Below, piece after piece: positions 8,749-18,969 of a DNA stretch of 64,000 nt. This stretch comes from Croceibacterium salegens (lineage in GTDB: Bacteria > Pseudomonadota > Alphaproteobacteria > Sphingomonadales > Sphingomonadaceae): positions 1-64,000 of the forward strand of contig NZ_WTYM01000036.1 of NCBI RefSeq assembly GCF_009827435.1, given 5' to 3'. The notes under the pieces are model-generated. The model was not told where the DNA came from. It made no database searches and saw only the letters and a program-made list of their open reading frames with translations. Every line of letters starts with the position of its first letter. Positions within the stretch are counted from its first letter, which is position 1. Position numbers and translations under genes: made by a program.

Positions 8749-9668
8749 GGCGTGTCGTTGCCTTCCGGCTCTGTCGGGGTGGCCTCGGGCTTGCGCCGGA
8801 TGCCCAGCAGGTCGAGCAGCCCGTCGCGCACCGACTTTATCGCGGCGATGAGCGCGGCGAGGGCGACGAATATCGCGGTCACCGCCTTGATCCACGTCGG
8901 CGCCCCCTTAACGCCTTCCTCGATCTTCTGCAGCGGCGTGACCTGCACCTGGAACGACAGCGATTCCGATGTCGGGGTGAGGTCGTGATAATTGCCCTCG
9001 CGATCAATCGCCTGCGCGACCGTAGTGATGGTCATGGTGTGGTCGCCTCCGCGCAGCGCGGTGACCTCCCATCTCCACATCGTCGAGGGGTAGGGCGAGC
9101 CTAGATGGACGCGCTGGACCGGTTCCGACTTCGCCTCGATCTGGAACGCTTCGTCGCCCTGGAGGACGGCCTTGACGCGCTCGCCTACGGTGACGGTGAA
9201 CTCCTTGGGCCTGCCCGGCATCTTGGCGATGATTTCGCCGGGGCGGGGCGCGACGGCCAGTGCAGGTTCGGGGTCCGCGATAGGTTGCGGATCCCCGCGC
9301 GGGGACTCTGCTTCGTCCGTGGCCGCGTCTCTGGGGTCGGGCGTGGGCTCCTTCGTATCCGTCGCTTCTGTTCCGCGTGAAGCCGGGGGCGGATTGGCGG
9401 CGACGGCGAGCCACACGGTAAAACTGTCGTTCCGCTTGATCGGGTTGGGCGCGTTGAACGATGCTGTACCTTCGGTCTGGCGGTCGGCCTGCTTCTGGAA
9501 ATCGGCGCAATCTTCCGCCGTCGCGTAATCCGAAATGGCATCGCAATAATCGCCCTCGACTTCAGCGACGGCGTCTTCCGCCGCTTGTTCGCTGCACGAT
9601 GCAATCGTTCCGGCAATGCCCGCGCCTATCGAAAGTCGAAGGATTATGCCCCAAGCAATTCGAGACAT
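8745..9668 (-). CDS. Lipoprotein with beta-rich domain and C-terminal membrane segment
   Basis: The 307-residue product starts MSRIAWGIILRL and has a lipoprotein signal ending in IASC, so Cys25 or so would be lipidated. Next come a short Cys-containing helical region, a Pro/Glu/Asp/Thr-rich linker (about 85-130), and a beta-rich domain with a MWRWEVTAL strand. A single hydrophobic helix (AVTAIFVALAALIAAI) follows before a basic C-terminal tail. Having both a lipid anchor and a C-terminal membrane helix is unusual. The chosen ATG at 9668 has a GGGAGA ribosome site; an ATG 13 codons upstream is less likely. The function is unknown. The WRWEV module reminds me of juxtamembrane domains in other bacterial proteins, but this is unverified. 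Confidence 0.65.
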   Translation of the reverse strand: MSRIAWGIILRLSIGAGIAGTIASCSEQAAEDAVAEVEGDYCDAISDYATAEDCADFQKQADRQTEGTASFNAPNPIKRNDSFTVWLAVAANPPPASRGTEATDTKEPTPDPRDAATDEAESPRGDPQPIADPEPALAVAPRPGEIIAKMPGRPKEFTVTVGERVKAVLQGDEAFQIEAKSEPVQRVHLGSPYPSTMWRWEVTALRGGDHTMTITTVAQAIDREGNYHDLTPTSESLSFQVQVTPLQKIEEGVKGAPTWIKAVTAIFVALAALIAAIKSVRDGLLDLLGIRRKPEATPTEPEGNDTP

Positions 9669-9809
9669 GGACGATGTCTCCCTGTTAACCCTGATCGAAG
9701 GTCTCACACCGGGCAGACCAGGTCAACGACGGCAGGATTACTGAAGGCCGGCGGACTTTTATTTCGTGTCATCGACAGGGAGGCGCGCCTTCTGCGATAG
9801 CCCCGCTTT

Positions 9810-9829
9810 ACCGCGGCCTTGCGGTTTTG
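9810..9829 (+). terminator. Short hairpin upstream of ilvD
   Basis: ACCGC at 9810-9814 pairs with GCGGT at 9821-9825 around a GGCCTT loop and is followed by TTTGTT. The stem is only five base pairs, so this is a weak terminator-like or leader element. It lies about 65 bases before the ilvD start. Confidence 0.25.
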
Positions 9830-9892
9830 TTCTCCGCCTGCGACCCCTTCTGGTATAACCAACCCCTGAATTCAGCAGCCTGAAAGCCGATC

Positions 9893-11749
9893 ATGCCCGC
9901 ATACCGCTCCCGTACCTCGACCCACGGCCGCAACATGGCCGGCGCGCGCGGATTGTGGCGCGCGACGGGCATGAAGGACGAGGATTTCGGCAAGCCGATT
10001 ATCGCCATCGCCAACAGCTTCACCCAGTTCGTGCCCGGCCACGTCCACCTCAAGGACCTCGGCCAGCTGGTCGCGCGCGAGGTCGAGAAGGCCGGCGGCG
10101 TGGCCAAGGAATTCAACACCATCGCGGTCGATGACGGGATCGCCATGGGTCACGATGGCATGCTCTACAGCCTGCCGAGCCGCGATCTTATCGCCGACAG
10201 CGTCGAGTACATGGTCAACGCCCATTGCGCCGACGCGCTGGTGTGCATCTCCAACTGCGACAAGATCACCCCCGGCATGCTGATGGCTGCAATGCGGCTC
10301 AACGTGCCCGCCGTCTTCGTCTCGGGCGGGCCGATGGAAGCGGGCAAGGTCGTGCTCAAGGGCAAGGAGGTCGCGCTCGACCTCGTCGATGCCATGGTCG
10401 CCGCCGCCGACGAGAAGTACACCGACGAGGAAGTGACCGAGATCGAGCGCTCGGCGTGTCCGACCTGCGGTTCGTGCTCGGGGATGTTCACCGCCAACTC
10501 GATGAACTGCCTGACCGAGGCGCTCGGACTTTCGTTGCCCGGCAACGGTTCGCAACTCGCCACCCACGCCGACCGCCAGAGCCTGTTCGAGCGCGCCGGG
10601 CGCCTCTCGGTGGCGCTGGCCAAGCGCTACTACGAGGAGGGCGACGAGAGCGTCCTGCCACGCGCCATCGCCAGTTTCGAGGCGTTCGAGAACGCGATGA
10701 GCCTCGACATCGCCATGGGCGGGTCGACCAACACCGTGCTCCACCTGCTTGCCGCCGCGCACGAGGCGGGCGTCGATTTCACCATGAAGGACATCGACCG
10801 GCTGAGCCGGCAGGTGCCGTGCCTGTGCAAGGTCGCCCCGGCCAAGTCCGACGTGCACATGGAAGACGTCCACCGCGCCGGCGGGATCATGGCGATCCTC
10901 GGCGAGCTCGACCGCGCCGGGCTGCTGCACACCGCGTTGCCGACGGTGCACAGCCCGACGATGGGCGATGCGCTGGCCGACTGGGACATCCGCCTGACCA
11001 ACAACCCGATGGTGCAGGAATTCTACAAGGCCGCGCCGGGCGGCGTGCCGACGCAGACCGCGTTCAGCCAGGCGCGCCGCTGGGACGAACTCGACGCCGA
11101 CCGGGTCAACGGCGTCATCCGCAGCAAGGAAAACGCCTTCAGCCAGGACGGCGGGCTCGCCGTGCTCTACGGAAACATCGCCCGCGACGGCTGCATCGTG
11201 AAGACCGCCGGGGTCGACGAGAAGATCCTCAGGTTCTCGGGCCCGGCCAAGGTGTTCGAGAGCCAGGACGCGGCGGTCGCCGGGATCCTCGGCGGCGAAG
11301 TGGGCGAGGGCGACGTGGTCGTCATACGCTACGAAGGGCCGCGCGGCGGGCCGGGGATGCAGGAAATGCTCTACCCGACCAGCTATCTCAAATCGAAGGG
11401 CCTCGGTGCGGCCTGCGCGCTGATTACCGACGGGCGCTTTTCAGGAGGCACCTCGGGCCTGTCGATCGGCCACGTTTCGCCGGAAGCGGCCGAAGGCGGG
11501 GCGATCGCGCTGGTCGAGACCGGCGACACGATCGAGATCGACATCCCGGCGCGGACCATCGAGCTCGCGGTCTCCGACGAGGAACTGGCGGCGCGCCGCG
11601 AACGCATGGAAGCGAAGGGCGAGGCCGCCTGGCATCCCGCCCGCCCGCGCGAACGCCGCGTGTCCGATGCGCTCAAGGCCTATGCCGCGATGACCACCAG
11701 CGCCGCGCGCGGCGCCGTGCGCGACGTGTCGCAGCTCAAGCGCGGGTAA
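9893..11749 (+). CDS. ilvD: Dihydroxy-acid dehydratase
   Basis: IlvD dehydrates 2,3-dihydroxy-isovalerate and -methylvalerate, the penultimate step of valine, isoleucine and leucine synthesis. The 618-residue length matches the E. coli-type enzyme. Fe-S cluster cysteines are visible in [10 protein letters not shown] (C122) and in the [10 protein letters not shown] block (C189, C192, C195). [20 protein letters not shown] and the C-terminal GRFSGGTSG motif are also present. No other ilv genes are adjacent. Its TAA overlaps the ATG of the next lipoprotein gene (TAATG), making the two co-translated. Confidence 0.97.
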   Translation: MPAYRSRTSTHGRNMAGARGLWRATGMKDEDFGKPIIAIANSFTQFVPGHVHLKDLGQLVAREVEKAGGVAKEFNTIAVDDGIAMGHDGMLYSLPSRDLIADSVEYMVNAHCADALVCISNCDKITPGMLMAAMRLNVPAVFVSGGPMEAGKVVLKGKEVALDLVDAMVAAADEKYTDEEVTEIERSACPTCGSCSGMFTANSMNCLTEALGLSLPGNGSQLATHADRQSLFERAGRLSVALAKRYYEEGDESVLPRAIASFEAFENAMSLDIAMGGSTNTVLHLLAAAHEAGVDFTMKDIDRLSRQVPCLCKVAPAKSDVHMEDVHRAGGIMAILGELDRAGLLHTALPTVHSPTMGDALADWDIRLTNNPMVQEFYKAAPGGVPTQTAFSQARRWDELDADRVNGVIRSKENAFSQDGGLAVLYGNIARDGCIVKTAGVDEKILRFSGPAKVFESQDAAVAGILGGEVGEGDVVVIRYEGPRGGPGMQEMLYPTSYLKSKGLGAACALITDGRFSGGTSGLSIGHVSPEAAEGGAIALVETGDTIEIDIPARTIELAVSDEELAARRERMEAKGEAAWHPARPRERRVSDALKAYAAMTTSAARGAVRDVSQLKRG

Positions 11750-12100
11750 TGCGCCTCAGCGCCCTGCTCACCGCGATTGCGGCGCTGGCTGCGTGCACCG
11801 GCGGGACGGGCGAGGCGCCGCAGGCGGCCGAGGCGTCGGACCGCATCGACTGCGCCCCTGCGGGAGCCGAAGTTTTCGGGGCAGACTGCACCTTCGAACT
11901 GGCTGAGCGCGACGGCGAAAACCTTATCGTCGTCCATAATCCAGACGGAAGCTTCCACCGCTTCCGCATCGTCGACGACGGGCGCGGGCTGGAGGTGGCC
12001 GACGGAGCTCAGCCGATCGCCCTCGCATATGCCGACGGCAAGATGACCGTGGCGATCGGCGGCGACCGATATGTCCTGCCTGCGATAGAGCGCGAGATAC

Positions 12101-12114
<14 letters not shown>
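11749..12114 (+). CDS. Small predicted lipoprotein
   Basis: The product has 121 residues with a lipoprotein signal peptide (LLTAIAALAACTGG), giving a lipidated Cys at about residue 16. The mature part contains two further Cys (DCAPAGAEVFGADCTF) and a predominantly beta sequence ending near a YVLPAIERE stretch. I recognise no functional family. It starts within the stop codon of ilvD and overlaps the start of nnr by 14 bases, so it lies in a coupled three- or four-gene unit. Location is probably the inner face of the outer membrane or the periplasmic face of the inner membrane. Confidence 0.75.
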
Positions 12115-13479
<1,365 letters not shown>

Positions 13480-13483
<4 letters not shown>

Positions 13484-14685
13484 GCCAGGCTGAAGAGATC
13501 GTCCGCGTTGCCGCCAAGGGCGACGGTGTCACCGCGTCGGGGCGGCATGTCGCACTGGCTGCGCCGGGCGACACGATCCTGCCCGATGGCAGCGTGCAGG
13601 CAGGGCCGCACCACGCCACGCCGCCGTGCCGGCACTTCCCGCGCTGCGGCGGCTGCCAGTTGCAGCACTGTGACGATGTCTCGCTTGCCGACTTCGTCCG
13701 CGACCGGGTGACCAATGCCGCCGAGGGGCAGGGCTTGGCACCCGGTGTCGTGGCCGCGGTGCACCTCTCCCCGCCGCGTTCGCGCCGCCGCGCTTCGCTC
13801 AAGGCGATCAACGGCGGCGGCCGTCCGCTGATCGGCTTCAACGAGGGCGGGTCGCACAAGGTCGTTGACCTCGCCGAATGCCACGTCCTCGACCCGGCAC
13901 TGTTCGACACGGTCGGCAAGCTGCGCCGCCTGCTTGCGCCCCGTCGCGGCAAGTACGCGCTCTCGATCGACCTCGCGCTGACCGATTCCGGCGTCGATTG
14001 CGCGATCAAGGGGCTGGAAGTCGACGGGCTCGAGGAAACCGAGGCGCTGCTCGAATTCTGCCGCGCCAATGGCCTTGCCCGTCTCTCGCTCGACCAGGGC
14101 TACGGCATGGAAAGTTACTGGGCGCCCGAGCCGGTCACCGTCACCCTGTCGGGCGTGGCGGTCGAATATCCCTCGGGCTCCTTCCTGCAGGCTACGCGCG
14201 ACGGAGAGGAGGCCCTGTCCGGAGCAGCGCGCCAGTGGCTGGCGGGCGGCAAGCGGGTGGCGGACCTCTTTGCCGGGCTTGGCACCTTCGCCTTCGCGCT
14301 GTCCGATACGGCGCAAGTCGTCGCGGCCGAAGCGGCGCGCGATGCGCATCTCGCCTGCCGGACGGCCGCCAACCGCGCCCGGCTGCCGGTCGAGGCCGTC
14401 CACCGCGACCTGTTCCGCAACCCGCTGCGCTCCGAGGAGCTAGCGGGGTTCGACGGCGTGGTGCTCGATCCTCCCCGCGCCGGTGCGCGCGAGCAGGTGG
14501 TGCAGGTTGCGGCGAGCAAGATCGGCAGGATCGTCTACGTCAGTTGCAATCCGTCAAGCTGGGCGCGCGATGCAAAGGTGCTCGCGGATGCCGGATACAT
14601 CCTCGCCGAAATCCGCCCGGTCGGCCAGTTCCGCTGGTCGACCCACGTCGAACTGGCGAGCCTATTTGTCCGCGAGAACGGCTAG
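13480..14685 (+). CDS. 23S rRNA (uracil-5-)-methyltransferase family protein
   Basis: This 401-residue SAM-dependent enzyme is of the RumA/TrmA family (RlmD/RlmC type), forming 5-methyluridine in RNA. The N-terminal Fe-S cysteines lie in PPCRHFPRCGGCQLQHC at about residues 48-64. The C-terminal Rossmann part has VADLFAGLGTFAFAL (motif I), LDPPRAGAREQV, and the catalytic Cys in VYVSCNPSSWARD. It starts at GTG inside the nnr stop. Its 3' end overlaps the end of the convergent exosortase-associated hydrolase gene by 24 bases, so it marks the border of the polysaccharide locus. I cannot decide between RlmD and RlmC specificity. Confidence 0.9.
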
Positions 14686-15444
14686 GATCCGCTGGAGCAG
14701 CCACTCCTGTCCGGTCGCGCCCGAATAGGCGTGGTCGGCGCCTTCGCAGATCGCCAGCCGCTTGTCGCCGCGATCCCACCCGGACAGGAACGCCTGCCCG
14801 GTGCGGTCGGCCCCGGCGATGAGGATCTTTACCGGTCCGCGATAGCCTTCCAGCCCCTGCGCCATCGCCCCGGCAAGGTCGCTTGGCGGCGGCGCGGCGC
14901 TGGCGGCCTTGCGCAGCCCGCCGGCCAGCTTGCGCAGGTTCACGCCGCCGGTCAGCAGCCGCCACAGTTCGCGCGGGTCCTTCAGCTTCTGCGCATAGCG
15001 GGCGCGGATCGCTTCGGGTGGCGGCGCGGCGTCGGCATCACCGTCCTCGTAGGTCCACGGATTGCTGAGAACGAGGGCGTCGGCTCCAGCACCACCGGCC
15101 AGCATCAGGGCGCTGGCGGCATCGCAGTTGCCCAGCGCCACCACGCGCGACAGGCCGGGGCAGGCATCCCTGAAGGCCTTGAGCGCGGCGGCGATGTCTT
15201 CCTGCGAGTGGCGGAAGCCCATGTTGTAGCCTTCGCTGTCGCCGACTCCGCGGCGATCGAAGCGGAACACCGGGTGGCCGGCGCGGGCGATCCTATCGGC
15301 GAGCGCGGCCTGGCCCGAGAAGGCCCCGGCGCGGGTTTCGTTTCCGCCGGTGACGAGCAGCAGGCCAGTCGTGCCCTCGGCATCGTCGAGCGTCCCGGCA
15401 AGCTGCGCGCCGCCGCAATCGAAGGCGATGTGCTTGCGGTTCAT
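14662..15444 (-). CDS. Exosortase A system-associated hydrolase 1
   Basis: This 260-residue alpha/beta hydrolase matches, as I recall it, TIGR03100, a family found only beside exosortase A loci. Fold markers are LLLVTGGNETRAGAFSGQ, FRFDRRGVGDSEG, and the nucleophile elbow VALGNCDAASALML, where Cys replaces the usual Ser. A late Asp and His (AGADRTGQ, EGADHAYSG) would complete the triad. It probably acts on an acyl or ester group linked to the polysaccharide pathway. Its ATG overlaps the stop of hydrolase 2 (ATGA), and both belong to the minus-strand arm of the locus. Confidence 0.88.
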   Translation of the reverse strand: MNRKHIAFDCGGAQLAGTLDDAEGTTGLLLVTGGNETRAGAFSGQAALADRIARAGHPVFRFDRRGVGDSEGYNMGFRHSQEDIAAALKAFRDACPGLSRVVALGNCDAASALMLAGGAGADALVLSNPWTYEDGDADAAPPPEAIRARYAQKLKDPRELWRLLTGGVNLRKLAGGLRKAASAAPPPSDLAGAMAQGLEGYRGPVKILIAGADRTGQAFLSGWDRGDKRLAICEGADHAYSGATGQEWLLQRILAVLADK

Positions 15445-16100
15445 GCCAGCAGCTCCATCGACAGGATCGCCGCCAGCGCATCGGCCTGGGCCGCGTCATG
15501 GTCCGGCTCGGCCCGCAGCCACAGGGCAGCGCCGCCGATGTCGGCGTGGGCGATCTTGCGTTGCTGCGGAAGGTCGGTCGGCTCGGCGGTTTCGAGCTCG
15601 CCGATCATTTCGGCACCCAGCCGGTATCCGGCCAGTTCCAGCCCCTCGCGCCGACCCGTTTCCAGAAGGCCATCGCGCGTTTCCTCGCGGCCCGCCTCGC
15701 GCGCGGCTATCGTGCGGGCGCGGAGCATCGCGCGCAGGACCTGGCTGCCGTTCACCGTTGCATAGCGCCAGCCCGGCAGGTCGGGGGCGAGGATCGCGCC
15801 GGCCCGGATTGCTAGCACGTGGGTCGCGGAAAATTCGTCTGCGGCGGCCTGCGCAGCCGCGCGCCATGAAGCGATTGTCTGCGTTTCGAGCGGAATTTCG
15901 CTTTCGTTGCATCCGGGCAGGTCGGGGAGGATCGTGTCGACCCCTGCGCCGTCCAGCCGCCGCATCACTTCGACCGTCAGCCGACGCACCTTGTTGCTCT
16001 CGTCGAACCAGGCCGGAAGCACGAGAACGCGCTTTGTCCGGTCGCGGTCAAACGTGAGCGCGAATTCCTCACCGGAAGGGGACGTCCAGCCGGCGATCAC
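15441..16100 (-). CDS. Exosortase A system-associated hydrolase 2 (short form)
   Basis: This 219-residue alpha/beta-hydrolase-like protein sits in the slot normally held by the second exosortase-associated hydrolase (TIGR03101 in my memory), but it is shorter than that family and lacks a clear GxSxG elbow (the corresponding strand reads VLAIRAGAIL). Visible features are VLVLPAWFDESNKVRR and TILPDLPGCNESE, which match the early part of the family. It starts at GTG (16100), nine bases after the acyl carrier protein gene, and overlaps hydrolase 1. It may be catalytically impaired or act as a partner of hydrolase 1. Confidence 0.75.
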   Translation of the reverse strand: MIAGWTSPSGEEFALTFDRDRTKRVLVLPAWFDESNKVRRLTVEVMRRLDGAGVDTILPDLPGCNESEIPLETQTIASWRAAAQAAADEFSATHVLAIRAGAILAPDLPGWRYATVNGSQVLRAMLRARTIAAREAGREETRDGLLETGRREGLELAGYRLGAEMIGELETAEPTDLPQQRKIAHADIGGAALWLRAEPDHDAAQADALAAILSMELLA

Positions 16101-16109
16101 TGCGCCGCG

Positions 16110-16400
16110 TCAGCCTGCGTCACACTTGGCGCGAACGAACTCGAGCAGGCCGCCGTAGGTTTCGAGCATCTCGCCATCGACCTCGTCATCCTCGATGACG
16201 ATGGCGAGCCGGTCCTCGATTTCGGTCAGCAGGCCGGCGACGGCCATCGAATCGAGTTCGGGCAGGTGGCCGAACAGGCCGGTGTCGGCGCCGACGGAGG
16301 CGGCGCGTTCGGCCGAGATGCCGAGCACGTCCTGCAGGATCTGGCGCAGTGCCGCGTCGGTCGCGTCGGCAGAATCGTCGAGAGCGGTTTCGCGGCTCAT
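16110..16400 (-). CDS. Acyl carrier protein, exosortase A-associated
   Basis: This is a 96-residue acidic carrier protein. The phosphopantetheine attachment Ser is in LPELDSMAVAGLL, near residue 50, within a four-helix-bundle-like sequence. The start at 16400 is preceded by GAGGA nine bases upstream; an in-frame ATG further up has no such site. It lies next to the FemAB-like acyltransferase and the acyl-CoA/AMP ligase, so it probably receives an acyl or aminoacyl group from the ligase for transfer in the polysaccharide pathway. No ketosynthase is present, which argues against a role in chain elongation. Confidence 0.88.
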   Translation of the reverse strand: MSRETALDDSADATDAALRQILQDVLGISAERAASVGADTGLFGHLPELDSMAVAGLLTEIEDRLAIVIEDDEVDGEMLETYGGLLEFVRAKCDAG

Positions 16401-16431
16401 CGGGGTCCTCAATTGCATTGCGGGAGCCCGG

Positions 16432-17418
16432 TTAGCCGCGAGAATCGCGTGAAACAAGCGTGCGCAGCTTCGCCTTGCCTATCGCCGGCCAGTTGCGCGG
16501 GTCGTTCGCGCGCCAGCATTGCAGGCGGTAGCGGGGACGCGCGTCCTCCATCCAGTCCTGCTTGTATGGGTCGTCGCCGGTGCCGAAATCGACCCACTGC
16601 ACGCCGTCGCCGTCGATCACGCGCTCCATCAGTGCGGCCGTAAGGGTGGTTCCGGGGGACAGCGGCTTGGCGCTCTCGCGGTGGGCGAGCTTGTGGATGT
16701 AGGCCACGCCGTCCTCGACCGTCCAGAACTGCGCCGCGACGGCCACGCCGTCCTGCTTCGCCACCGCGAGCCGGATCCGCCCCGCGGCGCCCTCGGCCTC
16801 TGCGAAGCGGCGGAGCAGGGCGGGGTCGCCTTCCTCCGGCTTCCAGCTTTCGGAATAGATCGCCTCGTAGTCTTCCCAGGCGGCGGTGTCGAAGCGGTCG
16901 AGGATCGTCACATCGACCTTCATTGCCTTGCGCTTCAGTGTCGTGCGCACCTGGCCGGGGCGGCCTTCGAGATACTCGGCAAAGCTGCGGCCGCCGACTT
17001 CGAGCACGCGGTTGGTGTCGCACGCCTCGCGCACGACCAGCCAGCCGGAGCGTTCGAAGGCGCGCTGCAATTGGCGGGCAGTGCCGTCCTCGTCGGGAAT
17101 GCGGTCGAGAACGACATGTGAAGTCTGTCGGGCAAGGTCGCCGGCGAGCGCGATCGAAAGGCTGTCGATCGAGGCATAGGCCGTGCCAAGCGGGCGCCAG
17201 GTAAAGGCGTACCAGTTGAGCAGCGCTTCGAGCCTGCGTCCGGTGCGGCGCAACGGAAAGACCACGCCGCCCGAGGCGTCCGCGGCCACAGCATAGAACG
17301 GCCTTCCGGCGCTGCTTTCGAGCGCGGCGAACCAGTCGCGCCGCCCGAACGGGCCGCGCGAGGCCAAGTCTATGGCTTGCACATCGTTAACCGTGTCGTG
17401 ATAGCTGATGGCCGTCAC
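16432..17418 (-). CDS. FemAB/GNAT-like acyltransferase, exosortase locus
   Basis: This is a cytoplasmic protein of about 328 residues with the double-GNAT architecture of FemAB/BioF2-like proteins. Sequence marks include RPLGTAYASIDSL, TLKRKAMKVDV, the YIHKLAHRESAKPLSPGTTL segment typical of the second acetyltransferase fold, and WVDFGTGDDPYKQDWM at the acceptor site. It would move an acyl or aminoacyl group, perhaps from the neighbouring acyl carrier protein. I chose GTG at 17418 as start, because longer versions would overlap the divergent ligase gene and add an Arg-rich tail. Together with the ligase it defines a short divergent promoter region. Confidence 0.8.
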   Translation of the reverse strand: MTAISYHDTVNDVQAIDLASRGPFGRRDWFAALESSAGRPFYAVAADASGGVVFPLRRTGRRLEALLNWYAFTWRPLGTAYASIDSLSIALAGDLARQTSHVVLDRIPDEDGTARQLQRAFERSGWLVVREACDTNRVLEVGGRSFAEYLEGRPGQVRTTLKRKAMKVDVTILDRFDTAAWEDYEAIYSESWKPEEGDPALLRRFAEAEGAAGRIRLAVAKQDGVAVAAQFWTVEDGVAYIHKLAHRESAKPLSPGTTLTAALMERVIDGDGVQWVDFGTGDDPYKQDWMEDARPRYRLQCWRANDPRNWPAIGKAKLRTLVSRDSRG

Positions 17419-17448
17419 TGTTCTTCGCGTCCCCCGTTCGGAGCTTCC

Positions 17449-18969
17449 ATGCCGCGTCCCGATCCTGTGCCCCGGCCGCTCGACCACCTTGCCGAACGAG
17501 GGGCAGGCGGCGACCCGGCGCTCGTCCTTCGTGGCGAGACGCTTAGCTTCGATGAGTTAAAGACCCGTGTCGCAAAATTGGCCGGCTGGCTGCGCGACCA
17601 GGTGCCAATCGACGGCGCGCGCGTGGCGAGCTGGGCGGCCAAGGGCGAACTGACCTGCCTGCTGCCGCTGGCCGCGGCCCGTGCGGGGCTGGTCCACGTG
17701 CCGGTCAACCCGCTGCTCAAGCGGGCGCAGGTGGCGCATATCATTGCCGACAGCGGATCGAAGCTGCTCATCGGGACACCTGCCCGTTTGGCGACGCTCG
17801 AAGATGGAGATGTGCCGGATGAATGCCGCGCCATGGCCGAGCAGGACGCGCTCGACGCCTCGCGTGACGCCACGCCGCTTGCGCCGTCGCAGCGCGATCC
17901 CGAAGAACTGGCGGCAATCCTCTACACCAGCGGTTCGACCGGGCGGCCCAAGGGCGTCATGCTGAGCCATGCCAACATGTGGCTGGGTGCCGTCAGTGTG
18001 GCGAGCTACCTCGGTCTGGCGCGCGACGACGTCACTCTGGCCGTGCTGCCGCTGTCGTTCGACTACGGGCAGAACCAGCTTCTTTCGACCTGGTATGCCG
18101 GTGGCAGCGTGGCGCCGCTCGACTACCTGACCCCGCGCGACGTCACCAAGGCCTGCGCCAAGTACGGCGTCACCACGCTGGCGGCGGTTCCGCCGCTGTG
18201 GGTGCAGCTGACCGAGCTCGACTGGCCCGAGGAAGCCGTGGCGTCGATGCGGCGGCTGACCAACAGCGGAGGCGCGCTGACCGAGGACCTCGTCCGCAAG
18301 CTGAGGGCGCAGTTCCCGCAGGCGCGGTTGTTCCCGATGTACGGGCTGACCGAGGCGTTCCGCTCGACCTATCTCGATCCCTCGCTGGTCGACACGCACC
18401 CGACCTCGATGGGCAAGGCGATACCGTTCGCCGAAATCCTCGTCATCGGCGACGATGGCCGCGTGACGTCGGCGGGCGAGGAAGGGGAACTGGTCCACTG
18501 CGGCCCGCTCGTGGCGCACGGCTACTGGCAGGACGCGGAGCGGACGGCAGAGCGGTTCAAGCCGGCCCCGGAGCAGTCCGAATATGGCGGCACGGCGGTA
18601 TGGTCGGGAGACCGGGTCAAGCGCGCCGAGGACGGACTGCTCTATTTCGTCGGGCGGCGTGACGCCATGATCAAGAGCGCGGGAAACCGCATAAGTCCTC
18701 AGGAGATCGAGGAGGCGGTGCTCGCCAGCGGCTTCGCCAGCGAGGTGGCGGCGGTCGGCGTGCCCGATCCGCGGCTCGGACAGGCGGTGGTGCTGGTGGT
18801 GCGCGGCGCGGGCGACGAGGAAGGGCTGCGCGCCGCGCTGAAGCGCGACTTGCCGAATTTCATGCAGCCGCGTGACGTCGTCTGGGTCGATGCGATGCCG
18901 CTCAACCCCAATGGCAAGATCGACCGCAACGCGCTGCAGGCCGAGATGGCACGGAAGGAAGCCGCATGA
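17449..18969 (+). CDS. Acyl-CoA ligase (AMP-forming), exosortase A system-associated
   Basis: This 506-residue adenylate-forming enzyme would activate a carboxylic acid as acyl-AMP and pass it to CoA or to the locus acyl carrier protein. The AMP-binding signature ILYTSGSTGRPKGVMLSH is near residues 157-174. Later motifs are MYGLTEAFRSTYLDP, and the C-terminal GRRDAMIKSAGNRISPQEIEE and NGKIDRNAL, where the Lys is catalytic. I recall it as TIGR03098, specific to exosortase A clusters. The ATG at 17449 has a GGAG site. The last four bases overlap the decarboxylase start (ATGA). Confidence 0.92.
   Translation: MPRPDPVPRPLDHLAERGAGGDPALVLRGETLSFDELKTRVAKLAGWLRDQVPIDGARVASWAAKGELTCLLPLAAARAGLVHVPVNPLLKRAQVAHIIADSGSKLLIGTPARLATLEDGDVPDECRAMAEQDALDASRDATPLAPSQRDPEELAAILYTSGSTGRPKGVMLSHANMWLGAVSVASYLGLARDDVTLAVLPLSFDYGQNQLLSTWYAGGSVAPLDYLTPRDVTKACAKYGVTTLAAVPPLWVQLTELDWPEEAVASMRRLTNSGGALTEDLVRKLRAQFPQARLFPMYGLTEAFRSTYLDPSLVDTHPTSMGKAIPFAEILVIGDDGRVTSAGEEGELVHCGPLVAHGYWQDAERTAERFKPAPEQSEYGGTAVWSGDRVKRAEDGLLYFVGRRDAMIKSAGNRISPQEIEEAVLASGFASEVAAVGVPDPRLGQAVVLVVRGAGDEEGLRAALKRDLPNFMQPRDVVWVDAMPLNPNGKIDRNALQAEMARKEAA

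Noticed and set aside
10225-11740. A long plus-strand frame overlapping ilvD
   Set aside because: The product is Arg-rich and low in complexity; only its last part (from 11749) is a real small lipoprotein gene.
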